A program made the position numbers and the translations under genes. DNA of 64,000 nt, taken from positions 48,352,202 to 48,416,201 of the forward strand of contig OX359264.1 in assembly GCA_947179155.2 (NCBI GenBank), written 5' to 3'. How positions within the stretch are numbered: the stretch's first letter is position 1; each line of letters begins with the position of its first letter. This stretch comes from Hedera helix. Lineage: Eukaryota > Streptophyta > Magnoliopsida > Apiales > Araliaceae. Under the pieces are notes generated by a model, which did no database searches, was not told where the DNA came from, and worked only from the letters and a program-made list of their open reading frames with translations. Positions 34,787-46,326 of this stretch are shown here, in pieces.

Positions 34787-35078
34787 GATTAAAATGCAGT
34801 TTGCACCCCAAAGTTTGTAGGGTCGTGATTTGCTCCCCAATGTTTAAATTGTATCTAAGTGCCCCAAGAATCTTTTATGCTAAACAAAATGCACCCTCCA
34901 AGGTTTAAACTAGTCAAAATCCACCCCAAAGTTCTTTTTAGCTCAACAAAATGTACCCTCACTTTTGAACGGTTAAAATATTGAATAAAACTTTGGGGTG
35001 TTCTCAGATACGTTTTAAACATTGGGGTGCAAACTTCAACAACCCTACAAACTTTAGGATGTAAACTGTATTTTAGTC
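34787..35078. mobile_element. Foldback MITE, 292 bp
   Basis: The first about 57 bp (GATTAAAATGCAGTTTGCACC onward to AATGTTT) are an inverted repeat of the last about 60 bp (from AAACATTGGGGTGCAAAC to CTGTATTTTAGTC). The core repeats CACCC(T/C)(C/A)AAAGGTT-type words. Flanks AAATAAAT and AAATAAAA suggest an imperfect duplication of 8-9 bp, as for a Mutator- or hAT-derived MITE, but low complexity makes this uncertain. Confidence 0.65.
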
Positions 35079-36278
35079 AAATAAAAATTATATAAGTGTT
35101 TTATGTTGAATGAGTTTTGGTATCTTCGGTGGAAATATTCTTTAATTCTTTTTATTCTTTTCTTTTTTGAAAACCTTTTGTGATGCCAATGAATCAAAAA
35201 TATTTGAAATCACTAGTTTTGAAGTCCTTCAGTGGAAAAACTCCTGGCACGTTTGCTGTGAACACATTGAAAGAGCTTGAGTTGAAAAAGAATTAAGCTA
35301 CTCTATCAAAGGCTTACGGATTAAGGGCTACAATTGAATTTAGCATACGATAAGGCTCCCATCATATTACTTTTGCTTTAAAATATTATTGAAATAGGAT
35401 TACTTGAGCTTTAAATTATTACTGAAATAGGATGGAAGTAGTAAGGTATATATTCTGTGCTATATGTGCAAGCGTTCAGTTCTATAAAAATAAAAAAATA
35501 AGTAACAATTACAAGCACACGATACAAATTATGCAAGTGTAAAAATCTAAAAGTTGGGTAGGTTTGGATATTCATTGAATTTAGGAGAATAATTCCATCA
35601 CTGTAATCCAACAAAACCTTCAAACTTTAGCTGGCAATTATTGAGTGCATGTGGGTTAGATTATCAAAGAAAAACCATTATCATTGACACGGAATAATTG
35701 AAATATGAACCCTCTCATTTTAGGGTGTAAACCTGATAGACAGTAGCCAATTCTCGTTCATTCTTATTTTTAATATTTTAATGTATCCAAAGATAATTGA
35801 GCGGTTGATCGATCTTTATTAATTGAGCATTCAAACTTCAAAGAGATGAGAGTAATAAGATGTACTAGTTAATATAAGACACACTGACCCCTATATAAAC
35901 CGGGCCAAACCAAAAACAGTTACCTAGAACTTGGTTTGTTTTGGTTCATGGAACCGATATGGGTACACAGTACATTACAATGCGGTATGCTAAGGTATCT
36001 TTATATTAGTTCTTAGTTAGAAATTCTCAAAGAATCAAAATGTAATAAACTTAAATTTTATAAAAGATTAATAGAATCAACATGTTAATTGTTTTATAAA
36101 TAATTTATTACAAATGTGATGTTTGAGTGTCTAATACTAAGTTAGAATATTGATATATTTACAATTATAGGTAAACAATAGTGAGATTTTTTAGTATGAT
36201 AAAATTAGAGTATTAGTATGTAAGAGTACCATGTTTGGATATTTATAGAATTTTTTCAGTACGATAAATTTTGAGTGT
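35079..36278. other. Intergenic DNA, no gene seen
   Basis: AT-rich with no domain-bearing frame on either strand. The minus-strand frame at 35411-35623 has no recognisable feature. Confidence 0.5.
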
Positions 36279-36500
36279 AGAAGACAACCTGAAGGTGAAG
36301 GTATCAGTTAGCCTAGTAAAGATTTTAGATGGTTCGCTTAAGAGATGAGCTAGAATTCTCCCTTCACTGGGGCAGGACTGTTTGGATGTAATTGATAGAA
36401 GACAAACTAAAGGTGAAGGTATTAGTCAATCTAGTAAATACTTCAGATAGTTGTAATAGAGAGATTAGCTACAGTTCTGCGTTGCCGTGGTAAAGAGAGA
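36279..36500. repeat. Diverged tandem duplication, about 118 bp x 2
   Basis: AGAAGACAACCTGAAGGTGA at 36279 and AGAAGACAAACTAAAGGTGA at 36397 begin two collinear blocks that share GGTGAAGGTAT, CTAGTAAA, AGATGAGCTA/AGATTAGCTA and a final TTCTC/TTCTG...GTGG. They are roughly 75-80% alike by eye. Confidence 0.7.
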
Positions 36501-36740
36501 TCTTAAACTGCAGATTTTGATCCTTTATAGCATATTCATTGCCTAGTATAAAGAAACAATGTTGTACAGTTTAACTGTGTATTATAACAATTTCTATTCA
36601 CATAATTTACTTTCTCGCATTTGGCATTGATTTAGACAAACATAGCGGTCACTAGGAAGATTTGATCAACTTTTAGGATATGTAAGCAAGTGAACAATTG
36701 AAGCATATATAAGTATATTTTTCCATATGAATGTTTGTGT

Positions 36741-38961
36741 TCAAGCGGCTCCCTGCAACATTGCCAATCCAGAACCTGAAACAATATGGTCTCTTAGATC
36801 CTTAATCAGCTTGTACCTCTGGATTTCATCTTCATAATCCTCTTTCCGTGCTTTTGATGTAAACTTCACAAATCTTTCCTTATTCAAACCATCCGAATCT
36901 TCTTGAGGTTTAGTGCTAAATTCCCACTCAATGCCATCTGAAATTTGTCTTTCTAAGCAAATGGTTTTCTTTTGAGTTTTGTCAGAGATCGAATCCCTTT
37001 CCATTTTTCCATCAGCATAGGAGATAATCTTTGAATCGTTTTGAGCTGCAAACCCACCAGCATAACTCCATCCATATGTCTTTCCATTGTTGTCCATGTT
37101 TAACTCAATGGACTGAAGATCACTATCAGGCGAATCCTCTCGCTCCCTATCTAGTTGGCTTGACTGTATTAGTGTTTTCTGCAAATATTCTTCGAGCTCT
37201 TTGATTCTATCATAGTTAGAAGAGCCATTGCCTTTTTCTTCACCTTTTTCAGCTCTCAAGCAGGTCTCGAGCTCACTTCTGAGCTTGTCCACTACTGCGT
37301 TTTTCTCCTCAAATTGATATTTGGCTTCTGAAAGCTTCATCTGAACTCTCGCCTCCCGCAACACATCAGCCACCTGAAGCATTTCTCGCTCTTTTTCTAC
37401 TTCTTCTCGAGCTTTTGCCGATTCTTTCTTTAGTTCTTCAACTTCAACTCTATCTTCTCCGATTCCTCTGGCCAACTCATCACAGACTTGCTCCAGTATC
37501 TCTCTCGCCCTCTTTTCACTCTCAACCTCTTTCTCTGCTTTGGACAGAGAGGCTTTTGTTATTTCCAACTCTTTTCCGAGCTTCTTGTTTAGTCTCTCAG
37601 TTTGCTTTCTCAGCTTCTTCTCCACCTCTTGCTCTCCTGCTATGGACTTGATGGCATTGTGAATCCTATCTCGCTCTTTCACTTTCCAGGCTGACCTTTC
37701 TTCTTGAAACTGCTTCAGAAGGTAGTCAATCTCACTATGGTCAGATTGTTGTTCTTGAAGTAACTTCTCAACATTAACTCGAGAACGGTCAATCTCAACT
37801 TTTAGTGCTGCGACAAGGGATGATATACTTGTTGACCTCTTCTTGTCCAACTCCCACTCCCAAGTGTGGTCCAAAACTTTCAGCAGCTCTTTAGATGTAG
37901 TTAGGTCTTCGCTGATATCCTTCAGACGGGACTTTGTTCCCACTATGTGTCTGCGAGGTTGACTTTCAACCTGCATAGCCCGAGTTTAGATCAATGAAGT
38001 CAATTTTATATCACTCATTTTGGATCAAAGCTTATAAGAGAGAGGAATGCTTGTACAAAAATCACTCCTAATTATCAAAATTGTAAGTGAAAAGCCACAT
38101 GATAGATATGTTGCCTTTAGTAGTGGCCAAAAAAGCCAACTCATGTACTAGTAGTTAAATGATCATAGGCAGGTCAATAGAATAAAATGACAGACAAAAA
38201 TAGAAACTTTGCAGTAGAAGCTGTATATTTGACAAGATGGTTAAAGAACATACAAATACTATTCTTTCCCTTATTTTTGTTACCTTTACAAAGCTAGCAT
38301 TCTCAATAGAATTCAATCCTCTCAAATTCTTATCACTGGGCAGAAATTTATGGGAATCAACTGATTTCCTTGCCCTGTGCCTGTCCCTAATCTGCAAAAT
38401 ATAACACACAAAGATCTAAAAATCTTTTATATAAACTAAAATATAATAACTCCCGAACACAAATCGGAACAAATTTTCAACAGAATTTATACCTATTCCA
38501 AACCAATTACTCCTGAGAAAAAAAATAAAAAAATTCACACCCACCTCTGAAACAGGGCTATAAGGTAGATCAGGCAATGCCACTAAGCCCAATTTGGAAG
38601 ACGTCAAAATTTTCTCCTTGCTTCCCATCTCCACTTTACTCCCTCTATCCATCAAATTATCTTTCATGTTATTAGAAGGAACCTCATTAATCTCCCACAA
38701 GGTAGCTGCCAGTTTTCGCACCGACATCGAAGCTTCTTTTCCCTTACCCACAACCTTATCATTATGCAATGAAGGCAACCTTGTACTCATCTTCCAAGTC
38801 GGCATAGGTGTGTTTGATCCCCCTCTTTTCCCAACCAAAATCGTCCGCTTCAACCTATAATCGTGCACTAGTGAGGAAGAAGAAGAAGATGAACACCCCC
38901 TTTTTCTGATCTTGCATTTCCCTCCAATCTTTCCTTCCCCATTCAAGTTTTCCCGCGGCAT
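36741..38961 (-). CDS. Coiled-coil protein, At5g41620-like family (three exons)
   Basis: Exon 1 is 38545-38961 (ATG at 38961), exon 2 38284-38391, exon 3 36741-37970 with stop TGA at 36741. All junctions are GT-AG and phase 0, giving 584 residues. The N-terminus is basic and Ser-rich (KIRKRGCSSSSSSS, which may hold a nuclear signal), followed by SVRKLAATLWEINEVP, a hallmark of this plant family. Exon 3 has STSISSLVAALKVEIDRSRV, then about 170 residues of strongly charged heptad-like coiled coil and ADVLREARVQMKLSEAKYQF. It ends DLRDHIVSGSGLAMLQGAA. Family members are uncharacterised, often labelled USO1-like; a scaffold or cytoskeletal role is inference only. Length is near that of the Arabidopsis relative (about 620). 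The frame is intact throughout, the only convincing intact host gene here. Confidence 0.92.
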
Positions 38962-40954
38962 TTCCTCAAGGTTTGTGAAATTTCAATTTGCAGATCCTCG
39001 AGATATTATGGAATGATGGGTTCTGGTTTTTTTTTTTTTTTACTTGGATATGAGGCTATTTATTGGCGGGTGTTTATAGCCTATAGGCTTCTTTTTGGTA
39101 ACTTGATGAGGTTTGTGAAATTTTGTGATGAAAGTTTAACTGTCAAAAGATTGTTCTAATATTTTTTCTCAGTCAAAAGGAAGAGTGGGAAGTTCTAGAA
39201 ATGATGATTTGTTCTTTTGGCAGAAATGATGGTATGCAGATTACAGCTTAAAGTGGCTTTGAATTCAAAATTCTATAGGGGGGAAATAACATAGGAGGGC
39301 TTGCTCTTCAAGTTGAGCTGAAGAAGGAAGAATGCAAGTAGAGAGATTCAGTTTCCTTCCATGGAAAAGGAAAAGAAGAGAGAGTGGATGTTATGATGAA
39401 AAGAAGAGAGGAAGATATGGTGGGCATACACGTGAACAAATTGGTATTCAATCAGAGAGTTGCATGTGTAAATGAAGGTTCTGAACCTTGACTAGGTTCC
39501 CTGTTTTCCTTCTTTTTCTTTTAATATCCGTTACGATGGGTAATTTTCACCCCTTTCACTATCAGCCCTTTTGATATGACGGATGTCATAGTATCACAAA
39601 AATATATTAAATGTAATAGTGACATCATTACAAAAAAGAAGATAGAAATTAGAAAATTATTTAGGTTACCATTTGGGTCAATTATGATAGGAGAAAAACA
39701 TATTATCATATCTTTTTTTCATTATATGAGTGCATTATAAAGTGTGACGTATCATCGACATTACATTGGTAAAGTGCATGTATTATTGCACTGTTAATCT
39801 GGAGATAAGAGTAGCAAAATTACCATCGTGACAAAAATTTGCTAGTATCTAAGATAGCAATGAATCACGTGTTTATTCGTTTATGAGGAAAATGGTACAG
39901 CTGGGGTAATAACTGTGGTCCATTTAAATGGCTGCTAATGGTGGTATACACTATACAGTGAACAGGTCCAATGACCAAAACAGATGAATGAGAGGTTTGG
40001 GCAGGGAGAGACCACGAGGTTGGGTCCCATTAACGGCTCAAATGTTTCTGGGTTTGTATTGCTGAATTTAAAAAACACCGGCATCCTGTTAACAGTTGGG
40101 TCCCACAAATAATGCCATTGCCGCACAACATGATAATACTGTCATCTGCTTATGGATAGATATGTTCTTGGAAGTTGGAACCAAACGTCTTTGGAGACGT
40201 TAATAGCTAATCAAAGTACTTTCAAACTTGTGGAGGAGAAGGAAGGCAGTAGATATCCAGGTTTTTTTTTTGGTATTAAGGATTTTGATGTATCCAACTC
40301 ATAAAGAAAGAAAGAAGGAAAATGATATATTTTACGACAAAAAAATTACAACTTTTGTTGCAAGTGGATATTTTGACGAATTATTCATGTATTTGTACTT
40401 ATTTACGTAGCGTGTCATTGTATTTAGTTAATGTAAAACTCGTAACATTTTGTCAGCAAAATATAAAGTGACTGTAGAAATAAAGATATAGTAAAAGTTA
40501 TTACATTGACAAACTTTTATGAGTTTTCGCAATAACTAATATCAAAGTTTTAGACTTTGATCTATCATGACCGACTTAATATGAAATCCTCAAGTATGAT
40601 GGGAAAATCAGTTTTTATTTATGGCGCGACAAGATGCGCGTGATTGTGATTTAATAAAATTTGAAGAAATTTTAGATGAGAAGGTCAAGATTCATGTCAC
40701 AAATAGCATTGCTCGAGGGTCAAAATCCTAATCTTACTAGCTTTTCTTTGTTATAATGATTCATGATAAAGACACAAAATGTGAGATTCTCATTAAACTC
40801 TCAAGATTTGTTGTAGTTGAGTTTCTGATGTGCCATTGCGAAACCCAAAGGTCCCGGCCTATGTAAGATTTGGGCTGACCTCAGTTAATGGTGCAGGCCC
40901 ACATAAACGACCCAATTAATTGTCAAAGCTCAATTATTTCCTTAGATTTAAAAA
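38962..40954. other. Promoter side and intergenic DNA, no further gene seen
   Basis: The first few hundred bases are the presumed leader and promoter of the coiled-coil gene. From 39500 to 40950 the DNA is AT-rich with no domain-bearing frame. GGTCCCGGCCTATG and similar short GC patches near 40850-40910 have no evident meaning. Confidence 0.5.
39073..39078 (-). promoter_or_regulatory. Possible TATA box of the coiled-coil gene
   Basis: TATAAA on the minus strand, about 112 bp above the ATG, is the nearest good TATA match at a plausible distance. A T17-18 run (about 39030-39047) lies between them and would be an A-run in the leader. Unsupported by any transcript. Confidence 0.3.
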
Positions 40955-41169
40955 GGGTAAATTACATATATTAGTACATTTTTAAAATTAATTACAAAAA
41001 TCATACTTCTATAAAATAATTACAATAATATTACAGTTTTTATTTTTATTTACAATATTAATATAACTGTAAGTCCTTAATTTAAGGGATTGCATAGCCA
41101 AAATATCTCTTCCCACGATCCTAACCGGCATTTTACTCTGCTCTGGCTCCATCATCTCCATGTTCTTCC

Positions 41170-41600
41170 TCTGCCGCCGGTTACCCCTCCCCCTCCTCCA
41201 GCTGCTGGTTCCCCCCTCCCCCTCCCCCAGTCGCCGGTTCCCCCCTCCCCCTCCCCCAGCCGCCGGTTCCCCCTCCCCCTCCCCCAGCAGCCGGTCCCCC
41301 CCCCCCTCCTCCAGCCGCCGGTTCCCCCTCCCCCAGCCGCTGATCTTCCATCCCCCTCCTCCGGCCGCCGATCTTCCCTCCCCCTCCCCCAGCCGTAGAT
41401 TCCCCCTCCCGCCCTCGGCCGCCTCCAGCTCTCCCCTCCCCCTCCCCCTTCCCCAGCCGCCGACCCCACTCCCGCCCCCGGCCACCTCCCCTCCCCTGGC
41501 CGCCTCGCCTCCCTCCCCCTCCCTCAGCCGCCGACCCCCACTCCCGCCCCCGTCCCTCCTCCCCTCCACCACAACCCCCCACCCTCTCCCCTTCCTCCAC
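41170..41600. repeat. C-rich tandem array (left arm)
   Basis: Diverged units of roughly 28-31 bp built from CCCCCTCCCCCAGCCGCCGG, about 14 copies, over 75% C+G in a region otherwise about 30%. Long Pro/Ser/Arg-rich frames on the plus strand and Gly/Arg-rich frames on the minus strand are by-products of the repeat. The minus strand carries many G-runs able to form G-quadruplexes. Confidence 0.85.
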
Positions 41601-41649
41601 TCGTTGCATATTTTTTTTTTAGACAGTAAACATTTTTTTTTATATTCTA

Positions 41650-42320
41650 GTTAGTAACCAAACTTTCATACGAAGGTAACCATTTTAGGTTTTGTGTGTA
41701 ACCAAAAAGTGATAAAAAAAAATTAATACAGTAAACTTTTTTTTATATTTCAATTGGTATCTAAATGTTTATACAGAGGTAACCATTTTAATTTTTGTGT
41801 GTAACCAAATATTCATAAAAGTTTGGTTATCTTTCTATTAAAGTTTGGTTACTTTTTATATTAAATGTTGGTTACCTCTGTATTAAAGTTTGGTTACCTT
41901 TCTATTAAAATTTGGTTACTTTTATATTAAAGGTTGGTTACCTCTGTATTAAAGTTTGGTTACCTCTGTATTAAAGGTTGGTTACCTCTGTATTACAGTT
42001 TGGTTACCTTTTGTATTAAGATTTGGCTACCGTTGTATTAAAGGTTGGCTATATTTGTATTAAAGGTTGGTTACATGTATATTAAATGGTTACCTTTTTA
42101 TTAAAGTTTGGTTACTGTTATATTAAAAGTTGGTTACCTCTGTATTAAAGTTTGGTTACCTTTCTATTAAAGTTTGGTTACTGTTATATTAAAGGTTGGT
42201 TACCTCTGTATTAAAGGTTGGTTACCTTTATATTTCAGTTTGGTTACCTTTTGTATTAAGATTTGGTTACCGTTGTATTAAAGGTTGGTTACATGCGTAT
42301 TAATGGTTGGTTACCATTTA
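41650..42320. repeat. 22-bp minisatellite
   Basis: GTTACCTCTGTATTAAAGGTTG and variants (AAGTTTG, CTTTCTATTA, GTTATATTA) repeat about 25 times with a period of 22. The first few copies (41660-41810) are in a looser form with GTAACCATTTTAGGTTTTG. The array forms the centre of the inverted-repeat element. Confidence 0.9.
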
Positions 42321-42454
42321 CTTATGTTTGTAGGGCGAATGTTCTTCTTCTTCTTCTTCTCCTCATTGGCAGTTTTATACTTTTGTTGAAGTTAAATAAA
42401 ATATAATATAATCTGACAGTTAATGCTTGCTTTTCACCCCTTTCTTTTTCGCAG

Positions 42455-42640
42455 GATCTGAAACATGGGGAGGGGAGATCTGGAGGAGGGGGAGGGAGGC
42501 TGCGGCTGGGGGAAGGGAGCCGGCGGGGCGGGGGAGGCGGCGGCCAGGGGAGGGGAGCCGACGGGGGCGGGGGAGGCGGCGGCCAGGGGAGGAGAGCCGG
42601 CGGCTGGGGGTGGTGATTGGCAGGAGAGAGGAGAGGGAGG
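42455..42640. repeat. G-rich array (right arm)
   Basis: GGGGAGGCGGCGGCCAGGGG occurs twice in full with partial copies around it. It is roughly the reverse complement of the C-rich array on the left. Many G3-G5 runs at short spacing on the plus strand fit the G-quadruplex pattern. Frames across it (42427-42701) are Gly/Arg-rich artefacts. Confidence 0.8.
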
Positions 42641-42849
42641 AGGCGGGTGGATGAAGACAGACGACGAGATTTTTTTATTTTTTTTCATCCATATGATTTG
42701 AATTTTGAATTATGGCAGCCTTGATTTTAGGTTCCTTATTAATGTGAAATTAAATTGTTTGAAATTATTGTGTTATTTTTGTAATTATTTTGTGTGTGTT
42801 TTATTTTTGTAATTACTTTCTAATTGTTGTATATTAGTGTTAAGGACCC

Positions 42850-43010
42850 ATGTTATTTCTACAAGTTTTTTTGGAGAGTGTTTTTTTCACAAGTAATAAA
42901 TGATTCATATATGTATTAAAAAAAAGGCTTAGGACGATAAGATTTTTAAATATATTCAAGGTAATTGCAGATATGTCAAAAAAAAGTTTGTAGGACTGGC
43001 TGATGGCTGA
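42850..43010. other. Short AT-rich spacer
   Basis: Nothing recognisable between the inverted-repeat element and the copia remnant. Confidence 0.4.
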
Positions 43011-44156
43011 GTTTCTTTTATATTTTTTTTTGAACTAGATCTTTTTGCATGATGACAATGGGGGAGACATTTATTTGGTTTAAAATGTGATATTATACTG
43101 TGTTATGTGTTGTTGAAACATGTTGAAAAACATGTGGAAAGAACAGTGTTAAATGTCTAAGATTGATATTGGTAAGTCTTAGGCATGCTGGATTGAGCAA
43201 TACAGTAGAGCAATACAGTAGACTGTATTGATACTATAGATTACTGCTGCAGGTTACATGACAGGGTTGAATTTATTGTTTTACATACATGCATAAATTC
43301 ATGGGGAGCTATATTGGTGAATTATCGCATAGACTTAGGGGGAGCTTATTTACTATGTTGTTATCAACAAAAAGGGGAGAATGTTGACTTGGTCACATTT
43401 CATCCTTTGATTTTGATTTTGATGATGACTTTTTTTATGAACTAAGTTTTACAGTTTTGTATCTTCGAGTGTCATGTAACGGGATAAAATCACTCATACA
43501 ACAGACTGTATTGACAATGCATCACTAAGGAAAAGTGAAGAATAGAAGCATATATTTGGAGACTCTAGGATATCATGTAAAATCCTAACTCTAAATATAT
43601 TTCAATCAAAGCTCTGCATTAATTAATATTAATAATAAATGAATCATGCTTTCGTAATTAAAGAGGAAATAATATTTTGAAAAGCTGTTTATTTATCTTT
43701 CCATAATTAAATGAGCTAAAACATATTTTTGGAAAGATTTGATAAAATATCTTAAAACTTATATCTTGGGATTGAATGATTAATTAATTGAACTTTCCAT
43801 ATTTGCCTAAATTGATTGAGCCAATCGGGTATCTTTTTAAATCAATTAAGGGAACAAGTATCATGGGGTTAAGAAGGAAACAGTTATGGCAACGGTTATA
43901 ACATGGGTTGAAAATATTTTTGGATTTGTTTCTAACCTTACTAAATTGCCGGAGCATTGTTTATATCTAAACTGTTTCCATTCATGGCTATATCTAACGG
44001 TAATAGTGCTGCAAATTTGCTAAATGCTAAGTAACCAAACTGGAATATTGGAAATTTAAGTTGCTGAAATTATGCTTTGAATATATACTGATTGATCTTT
44101 AACGGTAACAAGGCTGGTTTCATATCTTAATCACAACAGCTATGAACTAATATATA

Positions 44157-44438
44157 TTCCCTCCGTCCCAAGATAAAAGTCCTTATTATTAATTTAGGTA
44201 GGTCTAAGTTAAATGTCTATTTACCTTAAATAATATATTTTTTTTATAACAATTTGCCTATAATATCCTTAGTATTAATTGTCATATTTCTATTCTTTAT
44301 GCATATTTATAGAGCATTAGTCATGTGCGAAAAATTATGCAATTAAATGAGAATTTAAATATGGATAATTTTGTCATTTTATTTTTTTTCTTAATATGCG
44401 TAAAAAGTCAATCATGACTTTTATCTTGAGACAGAGAG

Positions 44439-44440
<2 letters not shown>
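44157..44440. mobile_element. Stowaway-type MITE, 284 bp
   Basis: The left end TTCCCTCCGTCCCAAGATAA and the right end, reverse-complemented ATCTCTCTGTCTCAAGATAA, are terminal inverted repeats that continue through AAAGTC. TA flanks both sides. CCCTCCGTCCC is the classic Stowaway (Tc1/mariner) end. It is nested in the copia LTR, hence younger than it. Confidence 0.85.

Positions 44441-44482
<42 letters not shown>
44441..44482. repeat. (TA)n microsatellite
   Basis: About 20 TA units grown directly from the TA target site at the right edge of the MITE. Confidence 0.9.
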
Positions 44483-44486
<4 letters not shown>

Positions 44487-45317
44487 TGGACTTAGCCGAG
44501 GTAAACAAGCAAGCACTGAATACACTGAACACGAAACACTAACCATACTATTCTCTCGGCAATATCTAGTAAAGCTGCATTGTTGTCAAGAACAGTAGTT
44601 AAACAACATATAACAGGCTTTACTCCTCGGATTTAAATCAGTGATATCTTTCATATTTTGATCATTGTATTTAGTTGAGTTTTGATTTGATATATATTTA
44701 TTGCTTTAATTATAGCTTGTCTTGTATTCACTATCTTCTTGTTTCAAGGTTTTTGATAGACTAGGGTTTTGAAGTCTATCGGTTACTAATCCAAGTTGGG
44801 TTAGGGTCTATTATAAACAAGTTTGTAGAAGCATAGGTGTTTGGAGTGCAGAAGTGCACAAGGACAGTAAAAGTGCTTAAGTGAGTATAAGTACTTAAGT
44901 GATGTATAGGTGCAAAAGGTGAACAAAAGTATTCGGGTGATTTATAAATTTGTTTTATAACGGTGTCATATTGTAAGTAAATTGATTAATAAAAAGGTCT
45001 CCAATATTAATTGGTATTGGACGTGGATTATACCACTAGAGTAGAGGTTAGGGGCCGAACCACGTACAAATCCTTGGTGTTCATGTGATTGGTTGAATTC
45101 TTTATTTGTTTATTGCTTGGCACAATTCTAAGTTGCTAATTAAGATTCTGATACTTAAACATACACTGTGCATCAATAAATCACTTATCACAACTCAGAT
45201 TTTCAACCGACATAATTAAAAAAGTTCTCAAATTAACATATTTAAAACAGTTTTCTGTCAAAATAAATAAACTTGTGATATAACAAGCTGTATTGTTAAA
45301 TACGGTACATTGCATTC

Positions 45318-45590
45318 TTAATAAAACTTCATAATTTGAAAAAATTGGATATCACTTGCCCCACACTTATTCATCCTCCCCATTCTAAGTGTACATATCT
45401 GAATTTTATCCCGCTCGCTGCCAAGCTTGATAACGAGGGTCAAGCAATTATTTTGGGTGGTGGTCTTGTCGATGGAAAATTTCATGGGGAAATTCCATGT
45501 TGGGTTTGTGCCACCATCTTTGTCGACGGGGGACTTTTGATTGCCTCTAGGATCCCCGTTGGTGATGGAAACAATGACGTAAACATCTAA
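45318..45590 (-). pseudogene. C2-domain protein fragment (SRC2/BAP-like), cut by the gypsy insertion
   Basis: From 45590 downward the minus strand reads LDVYVIVSITNGDPRGNQ, then SPVDKDGGTNPTWNFPMKF and CLTLVIKLGSER. This is the central part of a plant C2 domain of the SRC2 type (usual forms MDVYAVVS, TPVDKDGGTNPTWN). Such proteins bind membranes in a calcium-dependent way and are often stress-related. The gypsy LTR begins at 45591, exactly where the N-terminal strand of the domain should continue. Downstream of GSER the similarity fades, so the fragment was probably damaged at both ends. Confidence 0.65.
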
Positions 45591-46275
45591 TGCAGGAGAA
45601 TTTGAGTCCGACGTTGTTGAATGGTCGGATAACACATTGATGGCATTGAATTTCCTGGAGTTAGAGGATTAGCGCAAGCATTGATGCATTTGGATGAGTT
45701 CGGCTTACTTCGGGAGTTCGGACAATATTGTCAGGTTCGACTTCGGGTTGGGCAAAAATATTTGGCTCCTGGGTCACCTTATCAGGAGTTTAGCTTCAGG
45801 GAACCTTTTTGAGTCCGACTTCGAGAACTTTTGGCTTCAGGCGTTTTATTTCTCCTGAGTTTACTTTTTGTGGTTTATTTGTGTTTTTTTTTCTTTTATG
45901 GTAATGATTTTAGTAAATCTTTTCTGTTTTTACGTCACATGATGTAATTTTAAGAGTTTGGCAATATTCACGTGATGTGGTTATAAAGACCTATTACGTG
46001 GCATAATTTTAGTAGTTGTCACGTGGTATAACTTTAGTAATTTGTCAAAGTTTGTTACGTGGCTATAAAAATTGTTTTATGCTGATCAAATATGCTTTTA
46101 AACTATAAAAGCCCGGCTTGTCGGCTAAAGGAAATGAGTTTTGATTTTGGTAATATTGAATTGAGCACTAGAGAAGTTCTTTATGTTTCTTTTTCGGTAT
46201 TTCTCTTATTCTTTTACTTGTAGATTTTTCTGTTAACCCAGCCCACTGGATAATTGCTATTTTACTTCGGCGTCA
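45591..46275 (+). repeat. Left LTR of the plus-strand gypsy element (685 bp)
   Basis: Starts TGCAGGAGAATT and ends TTCGGCGTCA, two bases before the primer site. It is collinear with 63436-64000. Between the copies there are many substitutions and small indels (for example an extra CATGGCAAG-like block in the right copy), so this is an old insertion. Confidence 0.8.
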
Positions 46276-46277
46276 GT

Positions 46278-46289
46278 TGATATCAGAGT
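46278..46289 (+). promoter_or_regulatory. Degenerate primer-binding site (tRNA-Met type)
   Basis: TGATATCAGAGT, 10 of 12 matching the canonical TGGTATCAGAGC, two bases after the LTR end. Confidence 0.7.
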
Positions 46290-46326
46290 ATCAACATCTC
46301 CGCGGGGTTAGATTTCATCAGTTTCA

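Larger units (their letters stand above)
40955..42849. mobile_element. Composite inverted-repeat element with C-rich and G-rich arms (about 1.9 kb)
   Basis: The ends are imperfect inverted repeats: the left starts GGGTAAATTACATATATTAG with TAATTACAAAAAT and AAAATAATTACAA inside. The right end, reverse-complemented, starts GGGTCCTTAACACTAATATA with the same two inner words in the same order. Moving inward come a C-rich array (41170-41600), a 22-bp minisatellite (about 41650-42320), and a G-rich array (42455-42640) that is roughly the complement of the C-rich one. GGGTAAATTA ends recall Mutator-like termini, but I see no target duplication and no transposase. Unclassified. Confidence 0.5.
43011..45161 (+). 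mobile_element. Ty1/copia remnant (SIRE/Maximus-like): 3' end of interior plus LTR
   Basis: The interior end (43011-43381) has the purine blocks typical of this lineage: CAATGGGGGAGACA, CTTAGGGGGAGCTTATT and CAACAAAAAGGGGAGAA, the last being the polypurine tract. An LTR starts at 43382 with TGTTGACTTGGTCAC, contains TTGATTTTGATGATGAC, and ends near 45161 after GGGGCCGAACCACGTACAAA, again typical of copia LTR 3' ends. No gag-pol and no second LTR are visible, so the 5' part is lost. A MITE has inserted in the LTR. The LTR 3' boundary is uncertain. Confidence 0.55.

Noticed and set aside
41009..41654. Overlapping Pro-rich and Gly-rich open frames on both strands (up to 187 codons)
   Set aside because: They are translations of a GC-rich tandem array in a foldback-like element; long frames appear in several phases on both strands because the repeat lacks stops. 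No domain, no consistent start.
42427..42701. Gly/Arg-rich frames (75-84 codons)
   Set aside because: By-products of the G-rich array.
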